Part shown: positions 32,995-41,359 of the stretch, piece after piece
Layout: each line of letters starts with the position of its first letter
Numbering within the stretch: the first letter of the stretch is position 1
Notes under the pieces: generated by a model
Seen by the model: the letters and a program-made list of their open reading frames with translations, nothing else
What the model was told of the DNA's origin: nothing
Database searches by the model: none
Program-made: the position numbers and the translations under genes
Assembly (NCBI GenBank): GCA_018335035.1
Contig: JAGXKT010000005.1
Location: forward strand, 62,001 to 126,000
Length of the DNA: 64,000 nucleotides
Direction of reading: 5' to 3'
DNA from: Phycisphaerae bacterium
Lineage (GTDB): Bacteria; Planctomycetota; Phycisphaerae; SM23-33

Positions 32995-34296
32995 ATGACG
33001 CTGCAGGACGCGTTGCATCAGGCCTTGTGGGACACCCCCGTGCTGGACCCCCACACGCACGTCAACCGCGACCGCATGACGGCCGCCGGATTGCACCAGA
33101 TCGTCTTCTACCACATGCAGATGTATATGATGCGCGGCGCCGGCGTCGACGAACTGGCGATGTGGCCGGAACAGGAATGCATCGACCGCGGGCTGCCGTT
33201 CGAGCAGTGGGCCCGCGTCTGGCGGCTGGTGCGGCGCAGCGGCTTCGCGTGGATTCTGCAAACGATCCTGCGCGATCTGTACGGCTTCGACGAGCCGCCG
33301 ACGGCCGAGTCGCTGCCGCGGCTGCATGAGGCGTTCAAACGGGCCTCGGACGATCCCGGCCGCGCCCGGCGCGTGCTCGAACGGGCCCGCGTGGTCCGGC
33401 TGTGCTCCAGCAAGCTGGACGTGGCGCCGCTGGAACCCGGCCAGTGGGACGGGGACATCCGTTTCACCATCGAGGACATGCCGCTGGCCGGCAAGACCGA
33501 CTACACACCGTGGTCCGCGCACCTTGAAACGCTGGACGCGACTCTCGGGCGCGACGTCACCTCGGCAGACGACTTGCGCGAGGCCGTCGCCGCCTATTAC
33601 GCCGATTACGACTGGACCGGGCGCAACGCGCTGGTCGCGTGGGTCGGCGCCGAGGCAGACTTCACCCCGGTCGGCGACGCGGAGATCAATCGGATCATCG
33701 CCGCGGCCCGCTCGGGCGGGGCGCTGCCGCTGGCCCAGCGGCGGCTTCTCGAGGCGGCCTACATTCGCGCCATCGCCGCCGTCGCCCGCGACAACACGCG
33801 CGTCTTCCAGTTCTGCTACGGCACGCAGTACGTCACGCCGGAGCCCCAATGGGCCCACCCGATCCAGAAGGCCGCGGGGACGTTCGCCGCCACGGCGGGG
33901 TATTTGTTCGGCGAGTTTCCCGAGCTGCACTTCAACGTCCTCAACGGCTACGAGCCGGACGAGCCGATCTGGTGCTCACTGGTGCCCGCCTACGCGAACG
34001 TCTCGCTGTCGAACTTCTGGTGGCAGACGTTCTACCCGTCGGTCATGCGGCGGGCCGTCCAGCGGCGCCTGGACGTGGTTCCGCTCAACAAGCTGGTGGG
34101 CTTCTTCAGCGACGGGTGGTGCGTGGAGTACGTTTACGGACGGCTGGCGATGGTCCGGCGGGTCTGGGCGGATGCCCTCGCCGAGCGGATCGAACGCGGG
34201 CTGATGACGCGGGACGAGGCGCTGACGACGGCACGGCAGGTGTTCTTCGAGACGCCGCGCGAACTGTTTTTCCCCGACGAGCCGCTGGAGGAATGA
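32995..34296 (+). CDS. Amidohydrolase-fold protein, uronate isomerase-like
   Basis: 433 aa from the ATG at 32995; upstream codons of the longer ORF run through repeats. The metal-binding DPHTHVN (HxH) is near residue 20, and a late GFFSDGWCVEYVYGR holds the conserved aspartate of the fold. VARDNTRVFQFCYG and FGEFPELHFNVLNGYEPDEP resemble the UxaC family (uronate to ketouronate isomerisation). Overall similarity to canonical UxaC is only partial, so a distinct sugar-acid or other amidohydrolase activity is possible. The context (GH94-type gene next door) favours sugar metabolism. Confidence 0.7.
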   Translation: MTLQDALHQALWDTPVLDPHTHVNRDRMTAAGLHQIVFYHMQMYMMRGAGVDELAMWPEQECIDRGLPFEQWARVWRLVRRSGFAWILQTILRDLYGFDEPPTAESLPRLHEAFKRASDDPGRARRVLERARVVRLCSSKLDVAPLEPGQWDGDIRFTIEDMPLAGKTDYTPWSAHLETLDATLGRDVTSADDLREAVAAYYADYDWTGRNALVAWVGAEADFTPVGDAEINRIIAAARSGGALPLAQRRLLEAAYIRAIAAVARDNTRVFQFCYGTQYVTPEPQWAHPIQKAAGTFAATAGYLFGEFPELHFNVLNGYEPDEPIWCSLVPAYANVSLSNFWWQTFYPSVMRRAVQRRLDVVPLNKLVGFFSDGWCVEYVYGRLAMVRRVWADALAERIERGLMTRDEALTTARQVFFETPRELFFPDEPLEE

Positions 34297-34327
34297 GCCC
34301 CCGGGGGCAATTTCGCGCATTCCGGCG

Positions 34328-34355
34328 TTGACATTGCCCGCCGGTATGAGATAAT
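34328..34355 (+). promoter_or_regulatory. Candidate promoter of rplM-rpsI
   Basis: TTGACA, 16 nt, GATAAT; about 40 nt leader. Confidence 0.65.
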
Positions 34356-34400
34356 GCGTGGCTCTACCGGAAACCCCAAACGCAACAGGCGACGGAAGAA

Positions 34401-34829
34401 ATGAAGACCTACATGGCCAAGAAGGGCGACGTGGACGCCCAATGGCACGTGGTGGACCTGGACGGACAGGTTCTCGGGCGAGCGGCGACGACCATCGCCA
34501 CCTTGCTGATGGGCAAGCACCGTCCCGAGTACACGCCGCACGTGGACACTGGCGACTTCGTGATCGTGATAAACGCCGAGAAGGCCCGCCTGACCGGGCG
34601 CAAAGACGTGCAGCGTCGGGTCACGCGGTTCAGCGGCTACCCCGACGGGCTCCACGAAGCGTCTCTGGGCGAGGAGTTCCGGCGGCATCCGACACGCGTG
34701 GTGACCAACGCGGTGCGGCGCATGCTGCCCAAGAGCCGCCTCGGCAAGCAGATGCTCACGAAACTCAAAGTCTATGCCGGAAGCGACCACCCCCACCAGG
34801 CCCAGCAGCCCCAGCCCTACGCGCTGTAG
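34401..34829 (+). CDS. rplM: 50S ribosomal protein L13
   Basis: 142 aa. Matches L13 throughout: WHVVDLDGQVLGRAATTIATLLMGKH, YTPHVDTGDFVIVINAEK, VRRMLPKSRLGKQMLTKLKVY. The ATG has GGAAG upstream. It is followed by rpsI after 21 nt in the classical L13-S9 operon. Confidence 0.97.
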   Translation: MKTYMAKKGDVDAQWHVVDLDGQVLGRAATTIATLLMGKHRPEYTPHVDTGDFVIVINAEKARLTGRKDVQRRVTRFSGYPDGLHEASLGEEFRRHPTRVVTNAVRRMLPKSRLGKQMLTKLKVYAGSDHPHQAQQPQPYAL

Positions 34830-34850
34830 CAAGCGAAACGGATCGGACCG

Positions 34851-35357
34851 ATGACCAACGACGAAACGACACAGGACGCAACGGTAGCGGACGCCACGGC
34901 GGTCGCCGACGAGCAAGCCGCGGCAACCACGACCACAATGCCCCTGACCGCGACCGACCCGCCCGCCGGGCAGCACTACTGGTGGGGCACCGGACGTCGC
35001 AAACGGGCGATCGCCCGCGTACGCATCCGTCCCGGTTCGGGCGCGTTCAAGGTCAATGGCCGCGACGTGGACGAATTCTTCACCCAGCAGCGGGACCGCA
35101 TCGCCGTGCGTCAGCCGCTTGATGCGACGAAGATGGTCGAAAGCTGGGACATCTGGGCCAATGCCAGCGGCGGCGGATATGCCGGACAGGCCGAGGCCGT
35201 TCGCCTGGGCTTGGCGCGCGCGATCGCCCGCGCCGTGCCCGAGACGGACTCGCCCCTGCGCGACCGGCAACTGTTGACACGAGACGCCCGCAAGACGGAA
35301 CGGAAGAAATACGGGCGGCGCGGCGCGCGGCGCTCGTTCCAGTTCTCCAAGCGGTAA
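34851..35357 (+). CDS. rpsI: 30S ribosomal protein S9 with N-terminal extension
   Basis: 168 aa, about 35-40 longer than typical S9. The conserved part starts at YWWGTGRRKRAIARVRI and ends with the canonical KYGRRGARRSFQFSKR tail that reaches the P site. The extra N terminus is Thr/Ala/Asp-rich and low complexity. The only ATG with the right spacing after rplM begins the extension; an internal ATG (TTTTMPLT) is the alternative start. Confidence 0.96.
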   Translation: MTNDETTQDATVADATAVADEQAAATTTTMPLTATDPPAGQHYWWGTGRRKRAIARVRIRPGSGAFKVNGRDVDEFFTQQRDRIAVRQPLDATKMVESWDIWANASGGGYAGQAEAVRLGLARAIARAVPETDSPLRDRQLLTRDARKTERKKYGRRGARRSFQFSKR

Positions 35358-35367
35358 CCCCGACGGG

Positions 35368-35396
35368 TTGATTCACCGCGGGCCGGGCGGTTCAAT
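35368..35396 (+). promoter_or_regulatory. Candidate dnaX promoter
   Basis: TTGATT, 17 nt, TTCAAT; about 45 nt before the ATG. Confidence 0.45.
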
Positions 35397-35446
35397 GGGG
35401 CCCTTGTGCGCTACAGGCCGTCCGGAATCGCCGAAGCGAGAACCCC

Positions 35447-37012
35447 ATGGCGTACCTTGTACTGGCCCGCAAATACCGTAGCCGGACCTTCGCGGAGGTC
35501 ATCGGACAGGAACATGTCGCCCGCACGCTGACCCGCGCGATCGAGGCCGGGCGCGTCGCCCACGCCTACCTGTTCACCGGCACCCGCGGCGTGGGCAAGA
35601 CGACCATGGCGCGGATCCTGGCCAAGGCGCTGAACTGCCAGTCCGTCGAGGAGCCCACGCCGGAGCCCTGCAACGACTGCGAGACGTGCACGGCGATTGG
35701 TCGCGGCGACGACATCGACGTCGTCGAGATCGACGGTGCGAGCAACACCGGCGTCGACGACGTCCGCGAGCTGCGATCGAACGCGATCTACCGCCCCGCC
35801 CGCAGCCGGTACAAGATCTACTACATCGACGAAGTCCACATGCTCTCGACCGCGGCGTTCAACGCCCTGCTCAAGACGCTCGAAGAGCCGCCCGAGCACG
35901 TGAAGTTCATCTTCTCGACCACCGAGGTCGCCAAGATTCCCGCAACGATCCTCTCGCGCTGTCAGCGGTTCGACTTCCGCAACATCCCCACCGACCGCAT
36001 CGCCGAGCATCTCAGGAGCATCTGCGCTGCTGAGAGCGTCCAGGTCGACGACGACGCGATCTTCCGCATCGCTCGCGCCGCAGCCGGATCCATGCGCGAC
36101 GGCGTCTCGCTGCTGGACCAGCTGCTCTCCTCGGCCGAGCAGGTCACCGATGAGGCGGTCGTCCGCGTGCTGGGCACGCCCGCCGACGAGCGCGTTCTGG
36201 CAATCGTCGCCGCCGTCGCCGCCGGCGATGCCCCCGCGGCGCTGGGCGAGCTGGCGACGGTGCTCGATTCCGGCGTGACGCTGCCCAGCGCCACGACGGC
36301 AGTGGGCGAAGCGTTTCGCCACCTGCTGCTGGCATCCACCTGCGGGCCCGACAGCCGGCTGATCGAGTTGCCCGAGTCGCAGCGGCAACAGGTCGCAGAG
36401 CTGACCGAGCAGTTCTCCGTGCCCACGCTGGTCTACGCGCTGGGCATGCTCCAGACGCTCGAACGCAACGTGCGAAGCTCGAGCGTCGGCCGCGGACTGA
36501 TCGAAGCGGCCCTGGTTCGCCTCGCCGCCGCCGACCAGTTCGTAGACCCCGGCGCGCTCCTCGAGCGGCTCGAGGCGCTGGCCGACGGCAACCGCCCCGC
36601 GCAGCTCCGCGGCGGCGCCCGCCCCGCACGAACCGGACAGGCCCCCGGACGGGCGCAAAAAAAAAAGCCCCCGCTAACCGGCGCCGCTAGCGACGAACCG
36701 GCCCAATCCGCCCCAGCCGGCGTCACGCCGCAGCCGGCGTCACGCGGTGCCGCACCCCCGACCACACCGACCCGGGTTCAACCCGATGAATCGGCGTCAT
36801 CCGGAGCGGATACAGTCTCTGGCGACGCAGGCATCTACATGCCCCAACCGGCGGCGCCGAAACTCACCACCGCCGAACGCAATGCGATCGCCAACGACCC
36901 GGCCGTTCGCGAGGTGACGGACCTTTTCGGCGGACGCGTGGTGGACATCCGCCGCGAAGCGCCACCGGCGGAGCCGACCGAAGGCGACACCGAGGACACG
37001 GACCCCGACTGA
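35447..37012 (+). CDS. dnaX: DNA polymerase III subunit gamma/tau
   Basis: 521 aa. The AAA+ clamp-loader ATPase (about 1-240) has Walker A GTRGVGKTTMARIL, zinc-binding cysteines (CNDCETC), Walker B YYIDEVHML and sensor FIFSTTEV. Domain III follows to about 370. A Pro/Ala-rich linker then contains CAA-AAA-AAA-AAG (A10 tract at codons 404-407). Both shifted frames stop within 23 nt of the tract, so a short gamma form of about 410 aa is expected besides full-length tau. The tau-specific tail is short. It heads a dnaX-ybaB-recR group. Confidence 0.95.
   Translation: MAYLVLARKYRSRTFAEVIGQEHVARTLTRAIEAGRVAHAYLFTGTRGVGKTTMARILAKALNCQSVEEPTPEPCNDCETCTAIGRGDDIDVVEIDGASNTGVDDVRELRSNAIYRPARSRYKIYYIDEVHMLSTAAFNALLKTLEEPPEHVKFIFSTTEVAKIPATILSRCQRFDFRNIPTDRIAEHLRSICAAESVQVDDDAIFRIARAAAGSMRDGVSLLDQLLSSAEQVTDEAVVRVLGTPADERVLAIVAAVAAGDAPAALGELATVLDSGVTLPSATTAVGEAFRHLLLASTCGPDSRLIELPESQRQQVAELTEQFSVPTLVYALGMLQTLERNVRSSSVGRGLIEAALVRLAAADQFVDPGALLERLEALADGNRPAQLRGGARPARTGQAPGRAQKKKPPLTGAASDEPAQSAPAGVTPQPASRGAAPPTTPTRVQPDESASSGADTVSGDAGIYMPQPAAPKLTTAERNAIANDPAVREVTDLFGGRVVDIRREAPPAEPTEGDTEDTDPD
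36657..36690 (+). promoter_or_regulatory. dnaX slippage/frameshift site
   Basis: Ten A residues then G, in frame as A-AAA-AAG. A TAA in the +1 frame at 36675 and a TAG in the -1 frame at 36688 close both alternative frames. A CGCTA/TAGCG stem lies about five nt downstream. Confidence 0.75.
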
Positions 37013-37024
37013 GCGCCGCCGGCG

Positions 37025-37053
37025 TTGCCGCGACGCCGTCGAGGTGCTACAGT
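37025..37053 (+). promoter_or_regulatory. Candidate promoter of ybaB-recR
   Basis: TTGCCG, 17 nt, TACAGT, starting 13 nt after the dnaX stop; gives ybaB-recR an independent start. Confidence 0.5.
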
Positions 37054-37139
37054 GACGTCATCGTCGGGTGCCACCCACGTCGCGCCCCGTCACACTGGCA
37101 CGGGCGAGTCGACGCGCCGCCCGAATGAAGGTAACCTCA

Positions 37140-37469
37140 ATGTTCGGAAACCTTGGCAAGATGATGAAGATGGCCGGACAGCTCAAGACGAACCTGCCGG
37201 CCGTGCAGGAGAAGATCGCCACCAGCGAATTCACGGCCGCCGCCGGCGACGGTGCCGTCACGGCAACGGTCAACGGGCGGTTGAAGCTGACGGACCTTCG
37301 AATCGCACCGCAACTGCTGTCCGACGAGGCAACCGACGCCGCACGCCTTGCGGAGCTGGTCACCGCGGCCGTAGGCGACGCGCAGGACCAGGCCGTCGAA
37401 GCCATGCAGCAGGCCGTCCGCGAGTTGACCGGCGGCGAGGACATCCCCGGACTGAGCGACATGCTCTAG
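37140..37469 (+). CDS. ybaB: YbaB/EbfC family nucleoid-associated protein
   Basis: 109 aa from the ATG at 37140, giving MFGNLGKMMKMAGQLK, the usual family N terminus; AAGG lies nine bases upstream. The fold ends with MQQAVRELTGGEDIPGLSDML, close to the typical GGxxxPGL tail. It binds DNA as a dimer. The gene sits between dnaX and recR, its common place in bacteria. Confidence 0.93.
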   Translation: MFGNLGKMMKMAGQLKTNLPAVQEKIATSEFTAAAGDGAVTATVNGRLKLTDLRIAPQLLSDEATDAARLAELVTAAVGDAQDQAVEAMQQAVRELTGGEDIPGLSDML

Positions 37470-37473
37470 CCCC

Positions 37474-38073
37474 ATGGCCGAGTATGCCGAAACCATCCAG
37501 CACCTGATCGACCAGTTCGGCAAGCTGCCGGGCATCGGCGCCCGCACGGCCGAGCGGCTGGCGTTTCATATCCTCAAAAGCGCCGAAGCCGATGCCATGG
37601 CGCTGGCGAGGGCGATCCATGACGTCAAGACGAAGATCCACCCCTGCGCGACGTGCTTCAACCTCACCGAAGGCGAGACGTGCGCGATCTGCGCCGACCC
37701 GCGGCGGGACCGCTCGGTGATCTGCGTGGTCGAGCAGCCCAAGGACCTGCTGGCGATCGAGTCGACCGGGGCGTACGACGGCGTCTACCACGTGCTGATG
37801 GGCCACATCGCGCCGCTGGAAGGCGCCGAGCCGGAAGACCTGACGATCGACGCGCTGGAACAGCGCATCCGCGCCGGCGGCGTCAACGAAGTGGTCCTGG
37901 CGACAAACCCGACCGTCTCGGGCGACGGAACCGCGTTGCACATCGCATCGCTGGTCGAGCCACTCGGCGTGCGCGTGACGCGCCTGGCACGCGGGCTGCC
38001 GACCGGCGGGCAGATCGAGTACGCCAACCAGTCCATCCTCACCGACGCCATCACCGAGCGGCGCCGGGTCTGA
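37474..38073 (+). CDS. recR: Recombination protein RecR
   Basis: 199 aa. Helix-hairpin-helix (LPGIGARTAERLAFHIL), four-cysteine zinc finger (CATCFNLTEGETCAICAD) and Toprim domain (VCVVEQPKDLLAIE, VVLATNPTVSGDGTALHIA) are all intact. RecR acts with RecF/RecO in loading RecA at gaps. Four nucleotides separate it from ybaB. Confidence 0.97.
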   Translation: MAEYAETIQHLIDQFGKLPGIGARTAERLAFHILKSAEADAMALARAIHDVKTKIHPCATCFNLTEGETCAICADPRRDRSVICVVEQPKDLLAIESTGAYDGVYHVLMGHIAPLEGAEPEDLTIDALEQRIRAGGVNEVVLATNPTVSGDGTALHIASLVEPLGVRVTRLARGLPTGGQIEYANQSILTDAITERRRV

Positions 38074-38121
38074 CGCGACACCCCCGGCCGACACCAGGTT
38101 TCGGATCACGCGGGCGCCGCT

Positions 38122-38700
38122 TCACGTGCCGCGCATCAGATTGACCGCCTCGGTGCGCGTGGCGAGGTTGCTCTTGAACAGCCCGCGCATCGCCGAGGTG
38201 ACCATGACCGAACCGGGCTTCTTGACCCCGCGGATCGCCATGCACGTGTGCTCGGCCTCGATGATGACGCCGGCGCCCTTGGCGTTCAGCTCGCGCATCA
38301 GCAGGTCCGCGACCTGACTGGTCAGACGCTCCTGCACCTGCGGGCGGCGGGCGCAAACCTCCACCACCCGCGCCAGCTTGCTGACGCCGACGACCTTGCC
38401 CCGCGGCAGATACGCCACGTGCGCGTGGCCCATGAACGGAAGCAGGTGATGCTCGCACATCGAGTAGAAGGGAATCTCCCGCAGCACGACCATTTCGTCG
38501 TACTGCTCGGTGAAATTGACGGCCAGATGCTTTGCCGCGTCCTCATACATCCCCCCGAACAACTCGCGGTACATTGCGGCGACGCGCCGCGGCGTCTCCC
38601 GCAGTCCCTCGCGATCCGGATCCTCGCCGATCGCCTCGAGCATTTGCCGCACCGCCTGCTCGATCGCGGCCGTATCCACACGATGGTCCTGGCTGCTCAT
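38122..38700 (-). CDS. folE: GTP cyclohydrolase I
   Basis: 192 aa from the ATG at 38700. The zinc ligands are in FYSMCEHHLLPF and in EHTCMAIRG, and GKVVGVSKLARVVEV and RLTSQVADLL are family motifs. It converts GTP to dihydroneopterin triphosphate, first step of folate synthesis and also of queuosine-type pathways. The ORF start 70 codons upstream reads through the promoter and is rejected. Confidence 0.96.
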   Translation of the reverse strand: MSSQDHRVDTAAIEQAVRQMLEAIGEDPDREGLRETPRRVAAMYRELFGGMYEDAAKHLAVNFTEQYDEMVVLREIPFYSMCEHHLLPFMGHAHVAYLPRGKVVGVSKLARVVEVCARRPQVQERLTSQVADLLMRELNAKGAGVIIEAEHTCMAIRGVKKPGSVMVTSAMRGLFKSNLATRTEAVNLMRGT

Positions 38701-38734
38701 GCTGCTGGTTCTCCCGGGGCAAAGGGACACGCGT

Positions 38735-38763
38735 CTTATACTCCCCCGCGCGGCGCGGGTCAA
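38735..38763 (-). promoter_or_regulatory. Candidate folE promoter
   Basis: TTGACC, 17 nt, TATAAG on the minus strand; leader about 28 nt. Confidence 0.6.
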
Positions 38764-38945
38764 ACGCCGCATGCACTGGCCCCGTCCCAGGTGGGGGCTG
38801 AATTGCACCGTGGCCATGCCGGCCGAGTGCGCCACGACCGGCCGTGCCCGCCCGGGCAAGATGCTCGTGCGACACGTGGGCCGGACGCCCATGCCGCGAT
38901 TCCGCCGCACATCGGCCGCCGATTAGGCCCGCCGCCCGCGTGGGA

Positions 38946-40145
38946 TCATCTGGAAACCGCTTTGATCAACCGCGCCGAAGCCAGGTCCACATGATCGGCC
39001 ACGTCCAGGTCGTTCGGGCCGTAGTCCACGCGAATCGTCAACCGCCGCACCCCCGCGACGTCCAGGCGTACGGGCCGTGCCTCGTCGGTGCCCGCCACGG
39101 TCCATGGTTCGCCCAGCGGCTCGCCGTCGCCGAGAAAGCTCACGACGGCCTCGCCGTGCGGACGGACGGCGTCATCGATGCCCACGACGGCGACGAGCTG
39201 CACGAATTCCTCATCGAGCGCCCACGTCAACTCGCAGAAGCTGTGCAGCCCGAGCCCGTGCGGGTACGTCCGGCCGTCCAGGCGGAGCGGTCCGCCGCCC
39301 GCGGCGGCATCGACACGATAGGCAAAGGTTTCAAATACGCCGTGTTGCGTCACGCGGACGGGTTCGAGTTGACCAAGCGGAACCACACGTCCGGAGCGGA
39401 AGCGAATCTCCGCCACGTCCTTGCGGGCGATGCGACAGGTTCCCAGTTCGCTGCCGCTGACGGTCAGGTGCTCGGCGTCCAGTGCAAGCGTGTCGAAAGC
39501 CACCTGCGTGCCGTCGCGCGCCCGGACCGTCCCCGCAGGTTTCGGCGCTTCCCGCGGCGCGCGAGCGAAGTATATCGCCGCGACGCGCTTTCGGGCGAAG
39601 GTGCGATCTCGGCCTTTCCAGTGAAACGTAATCGTCTCGTCATCCAGCGCCTTCAATGCTCCGCTGACGGTCAACCAGTTCCCGTCGCCGCGAGGAAGAA
39701 CCAACACATCCTGGGCCTGACGGGTCAGCGCCATCTCTTCACACTTGCGTTGGACGGCTCGGGTCGTCATGGCCTCGGGCGGCTGGTACAGAACGCTCGC
39801 TGCCGCCAGCGGCAACTCGGCGCGCCCGAGCAAGCCGCTGCGCAACACCAGCCGCTCCTCAACCAGGGTCAGTTCGCTCAGCGGCAGCACGTCACCGGTG
39901 ACGCTGGTCAGCACAAGCGTACCGTGTGTCATCGGGTCGGCCGCAGCCGCCAAGGTCACGCGCGCCAACGCGTCGCGCGGGACGGTGCGGCGGGTCTCGC
40001 CATCGCGCAACACGAGCGTTTGGTCATCGAGGGACACGATATGTCCGTCGAGCTGTCGGGCATCGATCCGCTCGACTTGTCCGCCGGCCGCCAGCGCCGC
40101 ACAAGCCCCGGCCGCCGCCACTGCCATTGCGACGTGCCGCGTCAC
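38946..40145 (-). CDS. Secreted NPCBM-like domain protein, last gene of the MoxR operon
   Basis: 399 aa with a signal peptide (MTRHVAMAVAAAGACAALAAGG). Repeated beta-rich segments follow (LDGHIVSLDDQTLVLRDGE, VSGALKALDDETITFHWKG). The C-terminal third (RTYPHGLGLHSFCELTWALDEEFVQLVAVVGIDD) matches the NPCBM/NEW2 carbohydrate-binding domain. It may bind glycans at the envelope. Its start overlaps the upstream gene's stop by 4 nt. Confidence 0.8.
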   Translation of the reverse strand: MTRHVAMAVAAAGACAALAAGGQVERIDARQLDGHIVSLDDQTLVLRDGETRRTVPRDALARVTLAAAADPMTHGTLVLTSVTGDVLPLSELTLVEERLVLRSGLLGRAELPLAAASVLYQPPEAMTTRAVQRKCEEMALTRQAQDVLVLPRGDGNWLTVSGALKALDDETITFHWKGRDRTFARKRVAAIYFARAPREAPKPAGTVRARDGTQVAFDTLALDAEHLTVSGSELGTCRIARKDVAEIRFRSGRVVPLGQLEPVRVTQHGVFETFAYRVDAAAGGGPLRLDGRTYPHGLGLHSFCELTWALDEEFVQLVAVVGIDDAVRPHGEAVVSFLGDGEPLGEPWTVAGTDEARPVRLDVAGVRRLTIRVDYGPNDLDVADHVDLASARLIKAVSR

Positions 40146-41359
40146 GGCGTGTCCTCCGCTTCGGACATGGCCTTACGGTATTCCTTAATCAACGTGCGGT
40201 ATTTCTCCGGGTAGAGCTTGCGCATCGCCTCCATGATCCGTTCACGTTGTTCCGGGGGCAACTGAGCCCAGTCCTCGGCGCCGTCTCCCGGAAGCGGATC
40301 GCTCATCTCGGGCGGCCGCTCCGCGGTTCCCGCCGGAAGGAAGCTGCTGTCGGCGGGGCGGCTCGGACGAGCCGGTGTCCCACGCGGCACGCCGGCGACG
40401 GCGCGGCCGGGCTTGCCCTCCTCGCCCGTCTTGCCATTCTTGCCTTTGTTGCCCGGCTTCTGCTTTCTGCCGCTCCGCCCGGACCTGCCGCCCTGCTCCT
40501 CGGCGAGCTTGATCAGGTCCGTCAACACACCCACGATTTCATCCTGCGTCTTGCGCGTCTCGGGCCCGCTGTCCGTCGCGGCGAGGCGCTGGCGAACCGT
40601 CCCCATGCGTTCCGTCAGGGCGCCGAGGGGATCGGCGTAGATGTCGGCAAGCTCCTTCGCCCGCGCGTAGATGCGATCGTACTCGGCCTTGGACAACGTC
40701 AGCCCGTAGTTGTTGAGACAATGCGCGTACAGGACCGCCGCGTAGTACAGCCGACCGGCGGCCTCCTGGGTTTTGGCGGCCTGAACAACCGACATCGACG
40801 AGAAGCTGGTGCGATCCCGCATCTGCTCCATGATCTTCTTATAGGTCGTAACGGCCAGGTAGTGCGAATCGGTTCTTCGCAGACACTCGGCCGCCAGGTA
40901 ATGCAGCGCGGCGCTGCGGTAATCCGTGTCGCGGTCGTGGACCTTGAGCATCTTCCGAAGCTTCGGCAACGCGTCAGCCGGCGTGTCCCCGGTGGCGTCG
41001 GCGTACACCTCAGCAAACGCGTCGTCAACGGCCGCGAACGCGCGGCAAATGCACGCGATGTTGTCGAGTTGTGTGTCGATGTCCGCATCGCCGAGGATAG
41101 CGACGGCTTCATCCTTGGCGTCCGGGGCGTAGAGCAGACCCCCGCGAATCTCCGCGGCCACGGCGTCACGTTCCATCTTCAGCCGCGCCGCAGCCGCCTC
41201 GTCAAGCAGCGCGTCGATCTCTTCACGACTCATGCCGACGAGTGGATCGTAACCGTCCGTCGCGCCTGCGCCTGTCGGCACTTGAGCGGCGGCACCGCCC
41301 GTCGACAGTAACAGCATGAGCACGGCTAGACCTGTCTGAACAGCCCGTGTACGTTTCAT
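40142..41359 (-). CDS. Exported helical-repeat protein of unknown function
   Basis: 405 aa with a signal peptide ending near GGAAAQ. The middle is helical with TPR-like segments (YRSAALHYLAAECLRRTDSHYLAVTTYKKIME, AAGRLYYAAVLYAHCLNNYG). A Gly/Lys/Arg-rich linker (GRSGRKQKPGNKGKNGK) precedes a conserved-looking C-terminal helix (PPEQRERIMEAMRKLYPEKYR). No enzyme motif. Translationally coupled to both neighbours. Confidence 0.75.
   Translation of the reverse strand: MKRTRAVQTGLAVLMLLLSTGGAAAQVPTGAGATDGYDPLVGMSREEIDALLDEAAAARLKMERDAVAAEIRGGLLYAPDAKDEAVAILGDADIDTQLDNIACICRAFAAVDDAFAEVYADATGDTPADALPKLRKMLKVHDRDTDYRSAALHYLAAECLRRTDSHYLAVTTYKKIMEQMRDRTSFSSMSVVQAAKTQEAAGRLYYAAVLYAHCLNNYGLTLSKAEYDRIYARAKELADIYADPLGALTERMGTVRQRLAATDSGPETRKTQDEIVGVLTDLIKLAEEQGGRSGRSGRKQKPGNKGKNGKTGEEGKPGRAVAGVPRGTPARPSRPADSSFLPAGTAERPPEMSDPLPGDGAEDWAQLPPEQRERIMEAMRKLYPEKYRTLIKEYRKAMSEAEDTP

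Noticed and set aside
30569-32998. 809-aa plus-strand ORF
   Set aside because: Lies opposite the GH94-type gene, whose motifs and start are clear; shadow due to high GC.
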